Assembly: GCF_001011155.1 (NCBI RefSeq)
Contig: NZ_CP011479.1
Span: forward strand, 452,501 to 516,500
DNA from: Hoeflea sp. IMCC20628
GTDB taxonomy: Bacteria; Pseudomonadota; Alphaproteobacteria; Rhizobiales; Rhizobiaceae
Direction of reading: 5' to 3'
Length of the DNA stretch: 64,000 nt
The notes beneath the pieces are model-generated. The model did no database searches and was not told the origin of the DNA. It saw nothing but the letters and a program-made list of their open reading frames with translations. Position numbers and translations under genes: made by a program. Within the stretch, counting starts at the first letter, position 1. Every line of letters begins with the position of its first letter. Below, piece after piece: positions 55,845 to 64,000 of the stretch.

Positions 55845-57050
55845 ATGACGGGAAATACAGTGAACAGTCTAGATTTTGACAAGGAACCCCGCGACACGCG
55901 GGTGGTGGTCGCCATGTCGGGCGGCGTCGACAGCTCTGTGGTTGCGGGGATTCTTGCGCGGCAAGGCTATGATGTGCTTGGCGTTACGCTGCAGCTCTAT
56001 GACCATGGTGCAGCAGTGCACCGGGCAGGGGCGTGCTGCGCCGGCCAGGATATTGATGATGCGCGGCGGGTTTGCGAAACCCTCGGCATCCCGCATTACG
56101 TGCTGGATTATGAAAAGCGTTTCCGCGAGGCGGTGATCAATCCGTTCGCCGAAAGCTATGTCGCCGGTGAAACGCCGATCCCCTGCGTTGCCTGCAACCA
56201 GACGGTCAAATTCGCCGATCTGCTGGCGACCGCGCGCGATCTTGGCGCCGATGCGCTGGCGACCGGGCATTACATCCGCTCGCGCCCCAACCCATCGCAG
56301 GCCAATCCGGGCCGGCGTGCGCTTTTCCGCCCGGTGGATGCCGAACGCGACCAGAGTTACTTCCTGTTTGCCACCACCCAGGACCAGCTTGATTATCTGC
56401 GCTTTCCTCTGGGCGAACTGTCCAAGGCGCGTACGCGCGAGCTTGCTGGAGAAATGGGCCTGACCGTCGCCCAGAAGGCTGACAGTCAGGACATCTGTTT
56501 CGTGCCGCTGGGCAAATATGCCAATGTGATTGAAAAGCTCAGGCCCAATTCGGCGCTTGCCGGAGACATCGTGCATATAGATGGCAGAGTGTTGGGCGAG
56601 CATCCCGGCATCGTCCACTACACCATCGGCCAGCGCCGCGGCATCGGGGTGGCGACGGGTGACCCGCTCTATGTCGTGCATCTCGATGCGCGCTCGCGGC
56701 GGGTGATTGTTGGACCGCGTGAACTGCTAGAGACACGACGCGTGATTTTGCGCGATGTGAACTGGCTGGGTGATGCTCCGCTTGAAGCCATTGGTCAGGA
56801 CGGGTTTGAATGTTTTGCCAAGGTGCGCTCGACCCGGCCGCCAAAGCCAGCGATCCTGCGCGCGGTTGACGGTGAAATCTCGGTGGAACTGGTTGATGGT
56901 GAAGCCGGCGTGGCGCCGGGCCAGGCCTGTGTGCTCTATTCAGCTCCCGGTGACGAGGCGCGGGTGCTCGGCGGTGGCTTCATTGACCGCTCGGAGCGGT
57001 CGCCCGCGGCCGAGGCGATGCTCTCGACACTGCTGCGGCCCGCCGCCTGA
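55845..57050 (+). CDS. mnmA: tRNA 2-thiouridine synthase MnmA
   Basis: The 401-residue PP-loop enzyme has [15 protein letters not shown] at the start, [11 protein letters not shown] with the first catalytic Cys, [11 protein letters not shown] with the second, and a C-terminal beta-barrel. It thiolates U34 of Lys, Glu and Gln tRNAs. An in-frame GTG at 55860 is an alternative start. sciP-mnmA adjacency is common in rhizobia. The 109-base gap behind it holds a possible hairpin only. Confidence 0.95.
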   Translation: MTGNTVNSLDFDKEPRDTRVVVAMSGGVDSSVVAGILARQGYDVLGVTLQLYDHGAAVHRAGACCAGQDIDDARRVCETLGIPHYVLDYEKRFREAVINPFAESYVAGETPIPCVACNQTVKFADLLATARDLGADALATGHYIRSRPNPSQANPGRRALFRPVDAERDQSYFLFATTQDQLDYLRFPLGELSKARTRELAGEMGLTVAQKADSQDICFVPLGKYANVIEKLRPNSALAGDIVHIDGRVLGEHPGIVHYTIGQRRGIGVATGDPLYVVHLDARSRRVIVGPRELLETRRVILRDVNWLGDAPLEAIGQDGFECFAKVRSTRPPKPAILRAVDGEISVELVDGEAGVAPGQACVLYSAPGDEARVLGGGFIDRSERSPAAEAMLSTLLRPAA

Positions 57051-57159
57051 GACGCGCTGCAGCAAGCCCTGTTGGCCGTTTAAAGCGTCGCTTATCCGGC
57101 TGGATGGGCGACGCGGTAACGCTTTGAAAGTCTGCAGGCTTAATTGAACGCGATTTCTA

Positions 57160-58125
57160 TCAATCGTGGCGCACAGTGCCTTCCGAGAGTATCTCGATCA
57201 CGGCAAGCCCGTCGGACACCGGCGTGCGCGGGGCGGCGCCGGTGCGGATGCAGTCGAGGAAATGTTCGCATTCGCGGGTCAGCGGCATGCCGTCGGCAAT
57301 GTCGATATAGTCGGGGTCGACCATTTCCGACTGCCAGCCATTGTCGTCTTCCCACAATTTGTGATGGTATATGGCCAGTTTCTGGTTCCAGGGCGCCACA
57401 TCGTCAAACACCGCCATGGCCTTTGAACCGATCACCGTGAGCTTGCGTTCGCGGTAGGGGTTGAGCCGTGAGGCGAACACATGGCTGCGCACACCGCTGG
57501 GGAATTGCAGGTGTAAATGGGCGAAATCCGACAGCTGGTTGAGCATGGCCGAGCCGACGCCGTGGACATTGACCGGTTTTTCGCCGGTCAGCGCCAGGAT
57601 CAGCGACAGGTCATGCGGGGCGATATCCCAAAGCGCGTCATTCTCGACGTGGAATTTGCCGAGGCCCACCCGGTGCGAATGGATGTAGCGGATGGCACCC
57701 AATTCGCCGTCGGCAATCATCGCCTCGAGTGCCTCGAACGCCGGATGGAAGCGCAGCACATGGCCGGTCATTGCCACCAGACCTGACTTTTGGGCGGCAT
57801 CCACGACCCGCCGGGCGTCGGCCACCGATAGGGCTATGGGTTTTTCGACCAGCAGATGCTTGCCGGCTTCAAGCGCCGCGATTGCGTGATCGGCATGATA
57901 TTGCGGCGGCAGTGCCAGAACCACGCCGTCAATCGCCGGATCAGCCAGAACCGCGTCGAATTCCATGGAATTGACGCCATGCATCGCTGCAAGCGTGCCG
58001 GCGCGGTCGTGATGGCGATCGGACACGGCATAAAGCGCGCCGAGTTCGGAAAATGTCCTGGCATGGTTGGATCCCCAATAGCCGCAGCCGACGACGGCAA
58101 TTTTGGGGGGCAGAGCGCTTTGCAT
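57160..58125 (-). CDS. Gfo/Idh/MocA-family oxidoreductase (WlbA-like)
   Basis: The 321-residue protein has the Rossmann start IAVVGCGYWGSNHARTFSEL, the family motif LLVEKPIALS and the late IAPHDLSLILALTG with catalytic-type Asp/His. It is like nucleotide-sugar 3-dehydrogenases (WlbA type) that act in surface polysaccharide synthesis, but its substrate is unproven. The ATG at 58125 gives normal family length; the frame stays open a further 180 codons upstream with unnatural composition. Confidence 0.85.
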   Translation of the reverse strand: MQSALPPKIAVVGCGYWGSNHARTFSELGALYAVSDRHHDRAGTLAAMHGVNSMEFDAVLADPAIDGVVLALPPQYHADHAIAALEAGKHLLVEKPIALSVADARRVVDAAQKSGLVAMTGHVLRFHPAFEALEAMIADGELGAIRYIHSHRVGLGKFHVENDALWDIAPHDLSLILALTGEKPVNVHGVGSAMLNQLSDFAHLHLQFPSGVRSHVFASRLNPYRERKLTVIGSKAMAVFDDVAPWNQKLAIYHHKLWEDDNGWQSEMVDPDYIDIADGMPLTRECEHFLDCIRTGAAPRTPVSDGLAVIEILSEGTVRHD

Positions 58126-58662
58126 GGCTGGTCCTAAGTGTTCTTGCGTGGTCTTTGAAGGCTGGATTAGACCCGATGCCGCGCTGAGGCAAGGCGAGGG
58201 GGTGGCAAGCGGGCCAGCCGGGGTGCGGCATGGCGTCATATTCTGGTGACGGCGGACACCGGAGACCTCGGTTATCGCTTGCAAACACCCGCGCCGGGCC
58301 GCCGGCGAGCTGCTCGAAGGACGCGCCGTTTGTGGTCCGGTCTTGTCAGGGGGAGGGGGGGCGCCAAAAGACAGGTTCTCTCCGGGTGGCAAAACAGTGT
58401 CCTGTAATATGGCGCAGTTATCGGAGATCCTCGGAATCCTCTGGTCTGGCAGAGCAAAAGCCGGCATGCCACAACCGACTGGTTGATGACCTTCTGCCGG
58501 GCACCGAGAGCGCCGCTGTCCAGGCCTGATTTCTGCCAGGCCAGCCGGGCGGAAGCGAAAGGTGGGCGCGCCAGATGCTCGGGAAAAATCGGCGCAGGGC
58601 ATGCCTGTTGACGCGCTCTGCCGGGTCGGCGTGCAAACAGGTGAGAAAAGGCCAATGCATGC
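58126..58662. other. Intergenic stretch upstream of the tRNA, no gene recognised
   Basis: About 540 GC-rich bases. The open frame on the minus strand is Pro/Arg/Ser-rich and matches nothing I know. It lies just outside the left boundary of the island. Confidence 0.5.
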
Positions 58663-58691
58663 TTGACACCGGAGCAAGCCGCACCTTATAT
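58663..58691 (+). promoter_or_regulatory. Promoter of tRNA-Met
   Basis: TTGACA (58663-58668), a 17-base spacer and TTATAT (58686-58691) form a near-consensus housekeeping promoter, 36 bases before the mature tRNA. Confidence 0.75.
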
Positions 58692-58727
58692 GCCGCCCGT
58701 CCGGCCCGATGAAAATCGGCGGCTGGC

Positions 58728-58804
58728 GGCGGGGTAGCTCAGCTGGTTAGAGCAGCGGAATCATAATCCGCGTGTCGGGGGTTCGAGTCCCTCTCCCGCT
58801 ACCA
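58728..58804 (+). tRNA. tRNA-Met (anticodon CAT)
   Basis: A 77-base cloverleaf. The acceptor GGCGGGG pairs with TCCCGCT (two G-U pairs); TAGCTCAG opens the D arm; the anticodon stem GCGGA/TCCGC holds loop ATCATAA with anticodon CAT; the T loop is TTCGAGT; the gene encodes ACCA at its end. It is read as elongator tRNA-Met; a tRNA-Ile2 role (lysidine at C34) cannot be fully excluded. Its 3' half is the integration site of the island that follows. Confidence 0.93.
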
Positions 58805-59384
58805 CTACTCCCCCCAACTTCGGGGCATGCGACGTCCGATTGGCGACTTCAACCAGCATACCAATCAATCCTTTGATTTCTATATGTGTGCCAAAGTCTT
58901 GCGGTGTGATTACGATCGCATCCACCAGCTTTCGGATCGCCTCGGCAGCTTCTCGATTTTCATCGGTTATCTGGATGGCGTACATGCGTGCCATGGTGTC
59001 CACGCAATCGGCAAATTTTTTGACAGACGATGGATGGAGTACGACTGTCTCGGGCAGGGACGGTAAAGCACGCTTTCTCTCTTCGAGGCCTCCAATTTCA
59101 TTGCGGATACCTAGAAGGCGCACACTCGCCAAGTCACCGTCGAAGACGCCCTTGTCATAATCCGCCCACAATCTGGTCTCGAGCTGCTTCAATTCAGCGA
59201 TCTGCTTATCGACAATCCGAGTCTGCTCGACGGTTTTGCCTGCCAGTCGAGTTCGCTCTGAATTGTAGCCTTTTATCATTTCAGCGAGGGCTTCGGTTTG
59301 GCCTAGCTGCTCTTTGAGGCCAGCCAAGGTGGTCTCTACGATCTCATCAAGATAGTACGCGCTGGAGTTCACGCATGAGCTAGT
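58761..59384 (-). pseudogene. Large serine recombinase, C-terminal part cut by an IS
   Basis: About 207 codons remain. They start at the edge of the IS3 element within the zinc-ribbon/coiled-coil part (SSCVNSSAYYLDEIVETTLA), continue through a coiled coil (LKQLETRLWADYDKGVFDGD), and end with KLVDAIVITPQDFGTHIEI, typical of the large-serine-recombinase tail. The last residues GEGLEPPTRGL read antisense through the tRNA T arm, so the stop lies inside the tRNA gene. The catalytic N-terminal domain is missing. It was probably the integrase of the island. Confidence 0.78.
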
Positions 59385-59456
59385 GTCCGTCGTCAGATAA
59401 AATGGGACATCAGAGCGGCTTGAGTATTGGAGGCTCTGGTTCGTTTGTGTGACTGA

Positions 59457-60437
59457 TTATGCCGCTTGTTTTTGATGGTGCAAGCGACGTTGGCGGATTG
59501 TCAGCTTCTTGATCTCTTTCCTTTCTCTCAAGATGGCTTTGTCGCGCCCAAAGTAGACGTCGGCGGGTGTGACGTTCTTCAAGCTCTCGTGGTAGCGCCT
59601 GTTGTTATAGTAGTCGACGAAGGCCTCGATCTGGCGTTCAAGATCGCCTGGCAGATAGTAATTTTCCAGCAGGACCCGGTTCTTCATCGTCTGATGCCAT
59701 CGCTCGATCTTTCCCTGGGTTTGCGGGTGGAACGGGGCTCCACGAACGTGATCCATCTTCTTGTCCTCCAGCCATTCAGCCAAATCGCCAGAGATGTAAC
59801 ATGACCCGTTATCGCTGAGCAGGCGCGGTTTGTGGCGCACGACGGCCTGGTCGCAGCCCGATGCCTGAAGCGCCAGTTCAATGGTGTCTGTCACGTCCTC
59901 GGCCCGCATGTTTGTGCAAAGCTTCCAGGCGATGATGTAGCGGCTGTAATCGTCCAGGATCGTGCTGAGGTAATACCAGCCCCACCCGATGATCTTGAAG
60001 TAGGTGAAGTCGGTCTGCCACATCTCATTGATGGCGATAGTTTTGTCTTTGAACTCATTGGCTGCCTTGATCACCACATAGGCCGGTGCGGTGATTAAAT
60101 CGGCTTCCTTCAGGATACGATAAGCCGATGATTCAGAGACAAAATACCGCTTCTCATCAGTGTATTTGACTGCCAGCTCCCGGGTCGTCAGCGCCTCGTG
60201 TTCCAGCGCGAACTCAATCAGGTCATCACGCCGGTCTTGGGGGATACGGTTCCAGACCGACTTCGGCCGTGGAGACCGATCATCCAAGGCAACAACCCCA
60301 CCGTCGAGGTAAAGATCATACCATCTGTAAAAAGTGGTGCGCGGTATGCCCAGCATATCGAGGGTCTGCTTGGTTGGCAGGTGCGATCCTTCGACCGTGC
60401 GAATGATCTCAAGCTTCTCGGTCGCAGGGTATCTCAT
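59457..60437 (-). CDS. IS3-family transposase OrfB (integrase core)
   Basis: The 326-residue protein has an HTH region (LPTKQTLDMLGIPRTTFYRW) and an rve integrase core with D-D-E residues in MWQTDFTYF, LLSDNGSCY and GKIERWHQTMK. Its ATG overlaps the orfA stop by four bases (ATGA), suggesting translational coupling rather than the programmed frameshift usual in the family, although the frame is also open upstream. Confidence 0.9.
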   Translation of the reverse strand: MRYPATEKLEIIRTVEGSHLPTKQTLDMLGIPRTTFYRWYDLYLDGGVVALDDRSPRPKSVWNRIPQDRRDDLIEFALEHEALTTRELAVKYTDEKRYFVSESSAYRILKEADLITAPAYVVIKAANEFKDKTIAINEMWQTDFTYFKIIGWGWYYLSTILDDYSRYIIAWKLCTNMRAEDVTDTIELALQASGCDQAVVRHKPRLLSDNGSCYISGDLAEWLEDKKMDHVRGAPFHPQTQGKIERWHQTMKNRVLLENYYLPGDLERQIEAFVDYYNNRRYHESLKNVTPADVYFGRDKAILRERKEIKKLTIRQRRLHHQKQAA

Positions 60438-60808
60438 GCCTCGTCCTCCCCAGCACCTGTCATGCTTTTTTTGAGCAGGCGGTTCTCCAGGGTCAGATCG
60501 GCGACGCATTCCTTCAACGCCAAGGCTTCAGAGCGAAGGTCCTTTACTTCCGGCGACGTCGCTTGCCGTGCTGTGTCACCCGAGAGCCGGCGCTTGCCTG
60601 CTTCCAGGAACTCCTTCGACCAGCTGTAATACAGGCTTTCGGCGATACCTTCGCGGCGGCACAGCACCGAGATGCTTTCCTCTCCACGCAAACCCGCCAA
60701 AACGATACGGATTTTTTCCTCCGCTGAATAGGTCTGGCGGGTCTTGCGGCGGATGTTCTTGACCAGCTTGTCAGCTGCGTTCTTCGATGTTTCAGGCTTC
60801 TGTCTCAT
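60434..60808 (-). CDS. IS3-family transposase OrfA (HTH)
   Basis: The 124-residue protein has the Tnp_1-type HTH (RQTYSAEEKIRIVLAGLRGE, VLCRREGIAESLYYSWSKEF) and a leucine-zipper-like end (LTLENRLLKKSM). GGGAG precedes the ATG at 60808. It is coupled to orfB. Confidence 0.88.
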   Translation of the reverse strand: MRQKPETSKNAADKLVKNIRRKTRQTYSAEEKIRIVLAGLRGEESISVLCRREGIAESLYYSWSKEFLEAGKRRLSGDTARQATSPEVKDLRSEALALKECVADLTLENRLLKKSMTGAGEDEA

Positions 60809-60945
60809 CTCGATCTCCCAATCGGTAAGATGAACCAGAAATCCTCCGTTGTTCAAATCCTCAAATCTGTCCCACGGGCGCTGACGTCAGACACGTTGGT
60901 GTCATAAACGACCGTTTGTGTGACGGGTTGCAGGGGACTGGGGTG

Positions 60946-61560
60946 ATGGGTGAATTAATCGGTTATGTGCGGGTCTCGAAATCGGACGGGTCGCAAGTTC
61001 TGGATTTGCAGAAAGACGCGCTGCTTAATTCTGGTGTGGACGCCAGTATGGTCTACGAGGATTTCGCATCGGGGAAGAAGGATGACCGGTCAGGTCTAGA
61101 GTCCTGCATTAAGGCCTTGCGTTCAGGCGATACCCTGGTTGTTTGGAAACTTGATCGATTAGGCCGTGACCTTCGCCACCTCGTTACTACCGTCGATGAT
61201 CTACACAAACGGGGTGTCGGTTTTCGGGTCCTTTCAGGGCAAACGCCGATTGATACTTCAACGGCCCAAGGCAAGCTCATGTTTGGCATCTTCGCCTCAC
61301 TGGCGGAATTCGAGCGCGAGCTGATCCGCGAACGCACAATTGCAGGTCTGCAGTCTGCGCGCGCCCGTGGTCGAGTTGGTGGACGGAAGCCAAGGATGAC
61401 ACCAGCCAAGATCAGGCTGGCTCAAGCCGCCATGGGGCAGACAGAAACTGTTGTTGCTGATCTCTGCAAGGAACTCGGCGTATCGCGTCAGACGCTGTAC
61501 AGGCACGTTGGGCCGCAGGGAGACCTGAGGGCAGATGCGATGAAAATCGTGGGCGATTAA
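60946..61560 (+). CDS. Small serine recombinase (resolvase/invertase type)
   Basis: The 204-residue protein has the resolvase catalytic domain: IGYVRVSKSDGSQ with the nucleophilic Ser, YEDFASGKKDDRSGLESCI, VVWKLDRLGRDLRHLV and FGIFASLAEFERELIRERT. A C-terminal HTH follows (VVADLCKELGVSRQTLYRHV). Such enzymes resolve transposon cointegrates or invert DNA. The IS3 right end lies only 51 bases upstream, so its original promoter and any res site may be lost. The next gene converges on it with 9 bases between. Confidence 0.9.
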   Translation: MGELIGYVRVSKSDGSQVLDLQKDALLNSGVDASMVYEDFASGKKDDRSGLESCIKALRSGDTLVVWKLDRLGRDLRHLVTTVDDLHKRGVGFRVLSGQTPIDTSTAQGKLMFGIFASLAEFERELIRERTIAGLQSARARGRVGGRKPRMTPAKIRLAQAAMGQTETVVADLCKELGVSRQTLYRHVGPQGDLRADAMKIVGD

Positions 61561-61569
61561 AGCATATTC

Positions 61570-62775
61570 TTAACCGTGTAACGCCTTATCATTGAATTGG
61601 TTTTGCTGCTCGACTGTATCTTGTTCCGCAGGGTCGGCCAATCGTACCTGGTCGCGTCCGCCATGTTTGGCCTGATAGAGCGCAGCATCGGCACGCTGAA
61701 TCAGCTGATCGAGACTTTCGCCTGTACCCTCCACCAACCCTATGCTGACAGTTACAGGGCTACTGACGGGAATCCCCACATGAGTTTGGATTCGCAGAAA
61801 AGCACACAACGCTTCGGCGACTCCTTGCCCCGCCAGTGCGCTGGTGTTTGGCAGGAGAATGGCGAACTCCTCGCCGCCCAGCCGTCCGACCGCAGCGTTT
61901 TCAGGAACTGACGTCTGCATCACATTAGCGATCAGTTTTATGGCCTCGTCACCAGTCTGGTGCCCATAGGTGTCGTTGATCCTTTTGAAGTGGTCAATAT
62001 CCAGGATCAGAAGGGAGACTGGCAGCGTCTTAGTCGCATCGTTACTCATTGACAGGGCGACGGCCATGAAACCGCGTCGGTTGAGAATTCCACTCAGGGG
62101 ATCGGTGATTGACTGTAGATTCAGGTCGGCGAGCAGGTCAGCTGCGATGCGCAACAGAAACAAAATGGCAAACAGCAACCAGCCAAAAAGCCCGAGGAAT
62201 TTGATCGATACCACCCAAAATGAATTGACGTTAATGGAGCCAATATGCGGTGAACCTTCCAGAAAAAATGAGACGACAGGACGTGCAATCATAAGAAACG
62301 TTACCGAGAACGTGGCGATGATAATGCCGAGGTCTACATTTTCCTTTTTCTTTTGCTTACGTATTGCTTGAAGTCCGACGATCAGAATCGCCGCCAAGCC
62401 GACACTGGCGGCGGAACCCCGACCCATGGCACTTTGCATGACAAAACCAAACCACAGGACGGCCGCGCCGGTGACGGCGAGCATCGAAAGCAACAGCCGC
62501 TCGGGCACGACTTCGTCATATCTCAGACACATTCCCCTGACGAAAAACCAGCCACTTAACGGTAGCAAAAGGTTGAAGCCAATCCACAGCGGTATACTCG
62601 GAACCATAATATTGAGAAATTCGGACCCGAACCCTAAACTCGCTGCCGCATATCCCCAAGCCCAGTTCAAAATGTATCTTTGATGCGGCTGTTGTTTCCA
62701 AATTAGGAAAAAAACTAGAAAGAAAGTGAGTGCGGTGATCGGATTGATCATAGTAAGCAAAATCGTCGAGTCCAT
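61570..62775 (-). CDS. Membrane diguanylate cyclase (GGEEF)
   Basis: The 401-residue protein has about six to seven membrane segments (residues 1-215) and a C-terminal GGDEF domain with the active form RLGGEEFAILLP near 315, preceded by LILDIDHFKRINDTYGHQTGD. No RxxD inhibitory site is seen. It probably makes cyclic di-GMP in response to a membrane signal. The start at 62775 follows a run of ten G. It is part of the tRNA-Met island; a regulatory enzyme as cargo is of interest. Confidence 0.9.
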   Translation of the reverse strand: MDSTILLTMINPITALTFFLVFFLIWKQQPHQRYILNWAWGYAAASLGFGSEFLNIMVPSIPLWIGFNLLLPLSGWFFVRGMCLRYDEVVPERLLLSMLAVTGAAVLWFGFVMQSAMGRGSAASVGLAAILIVGLQAIRKQKKKENVDLGIIIATFSVTFLMIARPVVSFFLEGSPHIGSINVNSFWVVSIKFLGLFGWLLFAILFLLRIAADLLADLNLQSITDPLSGILNRRGFMAVALSMSNDATKTLPVSLLILDIDHFKRINDTYGHQTGDEAIKLIANVMQTSVPENAAVGRLGGEEFAILLPNTSALAGQGVAEALCAFLRIQTHVGIPVSSPVTVSIGLVEGTGESLDQLIQRADAALYQAKHGGRDQVRLADPAEQDTVEQQNQFNDKALHG

Positions 62776-62782
62776 GCGGAAT

Positions 62783-62792
62783 CCCCCCCCCC
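62783..62792 (-). repeat. G10 homopolymer tract ahead of the diguanylate cyclase start
   Basis: Ten G on the coding strand lie 8-17 bases before the ATG, at the Shine-Dalgarno position. Slippage here would change the spacing or strength of ribosome binding. Confidence 0.7.
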
Positions 62793-62929
62793 TCACTTGT
62801 CTCGAAAAGACCAATATCTCTAAGAGGTTAACATTATTTCAATCTGTGCGCGCAATCATTGCATGTCGCAATCGCGATGAAGGGCGCGTCTTGCAGATGC
62901 CCTGCTGATGCAACAGAGGAGACTATTTT

Positions 62930-63877
62930 ATGGGTAATCTGGGACTCGACACCCTTGCTCGCGTGGAAGAGGTGGTTACGGATGTCTTGGCCATGGACCT
63001 TCTTCACAGCTCGCCAGATTTTTTCAGGAAGGTTGTCGAAGTCGCTGGTGAGACATCCGATCTCAGTTTGATTACTATTCGACGATCCGTTTATGACACT
63101 TCGCTTGGGGAAACTGACATTGAGTTGGTCGTCGACGGGCTAAAGGGGAAATGCGGCATCCTGATCGAGAACAAGATACGAGCTCCACTTATGGATCGCC
63201 AGTTCGAGCGTTACCATATGCGCGGTGAAGCAGGTATTCAGAATGGTCAATGGAGCCGATTTCGGGTGCTGTTGATGTCCCCACAGAGTTATTACGAGGC
63301 ACTTGGGGCGGAGCACTCCACTTATATAGACGCAAACCTTTCCTATGAAGAGATTGTCGAATTCCTCGGCGGTTATCCCGAATTCGTTTTCAAGCGGCAT
63401 GTTTTTGAAAGTGCCATTAGCGACTACCGCAAGGGTTACGTTAAGTCGCCCGATGTAGCCATGATGGACTTCTACCATCACTACTGGACGGTCGCGTCGA
63501 CGGAATTTCCGCAACTTCGCATGCTGAAGCCAGATGTGGTGGGCAGGGACGGAACTTGGATTTACTTCCCTTCTTTATACGCAGGCAACAGTGTCCGTCT
63601 TATCCACAAGTTCAAGGGAATCGGATGCGAACTCGCGGTTACTACGCGAAATGCCGAGCAGCTCGCGGAATTGCTTGCCCCCTTCCTTGAATCTGACATG
63701 GTCGTCCGTCCAACGAAGTCAACAGCGTTCATCAACGTGAAGACGCCCGCTATCAATCATATTCTAGATTTCGCGACGTTGAGAGCCGATATTGTTCTCA
63801 GCCTTGAGACGTTGGATCGCTTGAGATCGTTCGCAATGAACGAACAAGTAAGGCGAGGTATCATGGCCGTTTTGTAG
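62930..63877 (+). CDS. PD-(D/E)XK nuclease superfamily protein
   Basis: The 315-residue protein has a PD-(D/E)XK core in residues about 60-90: TDIELVVDG supplies the Asp and GILIENKIRAPLMDRQFERY supplies E-x-K followed by the conserved Gln/Tyr helix. This pattern is that of the PDDEXK_4 group, often found in islands with defence genes. The C-terminal part (about 180-315) is of unknown type. AGGAG precedes the ATG at 62930. A stand-alone restriction-like or anti-phage role is inference. Confidence 0.75.
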   Translation: MGNLGLDTLARVEEVVTDVLAMDLLHSSPDFFRKVVEVAGETSDLSLITIRRSVYDTSLGETDIELVVDGLKGKCGILIENKIRAPLMDRQFERYHMRGEAGIQNGQWSRFRVLLMSPQSYYEALGAEHSTYIDANLSYEEIVEFLGGYPEFVFKRHVFESAISDYRKGYVKSPDVAMMDFYHHYWTVASTEFPQLRMLKPDVVGRDGTWIYFPSLYAGNSVRLIHKFKGIGCELAVTTRNAEQLAELLAPFLESDMVVRPTKSTAFINVKTPAINHILDFATLRADIVLSLETLDRLRSFAMNEQVRRGIMAVL

Positions 63878-64000
63878 TGCAAAATTTTTGTATTACTTGG
63901 TGCCGAATTAGATGAATTTGGCGGTGTCTTTAGGTGTGTCTTTTTGAGTGTTGTGTCACTGACGCCATCTTTTCAATTCACGAATTACCGCTGCCAAACT
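63878..64000. other. Right edge of window, no supported feature
   Basis: AT-rich DNA after the nuclease-like gene. A minus-strand frame ending at 63956 (LAAVIRELKRWRQ) runs off the window; it is too short to call. Confidence 0.4.

Larger units (their letters stand above)
59384..60894 (-). mobile_element. IS3-family insertion sequence
   Basis: The ends start GTGTCCGTCGTCAG (59384) and, inverted at 60894, GTGTCTGACGTCAG; both have TGGGACA six bases further in. This makes an imperfect inverted repeat of about 27 bp. The 1511-bp element carries orfA and orfB on the minus strand. No 3-5-bp target duplication is visible (CTA left, GTT right). The two flanks encode parts of different recombinases on opposite strands, so DNA was lost or rearranged at the insertion. 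Confidence 0.85.

Noticed and set aside
58126-58677. Upstream extension of the Gfo/Idh oxidoreductase
   Set aside because: Pro/Arg-rich leader without homology; the Rossmann motif begins about eight residues after the ATG at 58125.
63956-64000. End of a minus-strand gene at the window edge
   Set aside because: Only 14 codons visible; cannot be told from chance.

Overview
The window looks like a chromosomal segment of an alphaproteobacterium of the order Hyphomicrobiales/Rhizobiales. Evidence for this: a CtrA-ChpT-SciP cell-cycle set, an eipA (DUF1134) gene, the rhizobial sqdBDC sulfolipid operon, the ruvCAB and tolQRAB-pal-cpoB-tilS-ftsH-glmM order, a serC leader RNA, two Omp25/RopB-like barrels and moderately high GC. 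A marine Hoeflea-like genus is possible but is only an impression.

Region by region. 1-2 kb: a transferrin-binding-protein-like surface lipoprotein, followed by the first 36 codons of a secreted protein, then an intergenic stretch rich in inverted repeats and a small LuxR-type regulator. 2-7.5 kb: housekeeping genes (formyl-THF cyclo-ligase, YmdB-like phosphoesterase, MBL hydrolase, GFA protein, YebC, LLM oxidoreductase), including a TPR gene that looks frameshifted. 7.6-10.5 kb: the ruvCAB operon, with an AbrB/VapC toxin-antitoxin pair lodged between ruvA and ruvB. 10.6-14.1 kb: an RcnB-like protein and the sulfolipid operon. 14.2-26 kb: the Tol-Pal envelope cluster, then tilS, ftsH and glmM. 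26-31.3 kb: two outer-membrane barrels, each behind a perfect CtrA box, then serC-serA. 31.3-40.5 kb: VOC/LysR pair, EamA transporter, purA, an unknown membrane protein, a predicted aminopeptidase lipoprotein and a GGDEF-EAL enzyme.

40.7-45 kb is accessory: an IS66-family element, a transposase remnant, DUF4112 and Dabb genes, a long C tract and a multi-hairpin intergenic repeat. 45.3-50 kb: rpoH, an RluD-like pseudouridine synthase, a small membrane protein, a TrmH-family methyltransferase and a coiled-coil membrane protein. 50.3-57 kb is a cell-cycle neighbourhood: eipA, chpT, a single-domain response regulator, ctrA, a FliJ-like protein, sciP and mnmA. ChpT passes phosphate to CtrA, SciP antagonises CtrA, and several promoters in the window (both omp genes, eipA/chpT, ctrA/fliJ, sciP, tolQ) carry exact or one-mismatch CtrA boxes.

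58.7 kb to the end: a tRNA-Met(CAT) gene serves as an integration site. A truncated large serine recombinase reads into the tRNA and is broken by an IS3-family element. Beyond it lie a small resolvase, a membrane diguanylate cyclase with a G10 tract ahead of its start, and a PD-(D/E)XK nuclease-like protein. This is the left end of a genomic island whose right end is outside the window.
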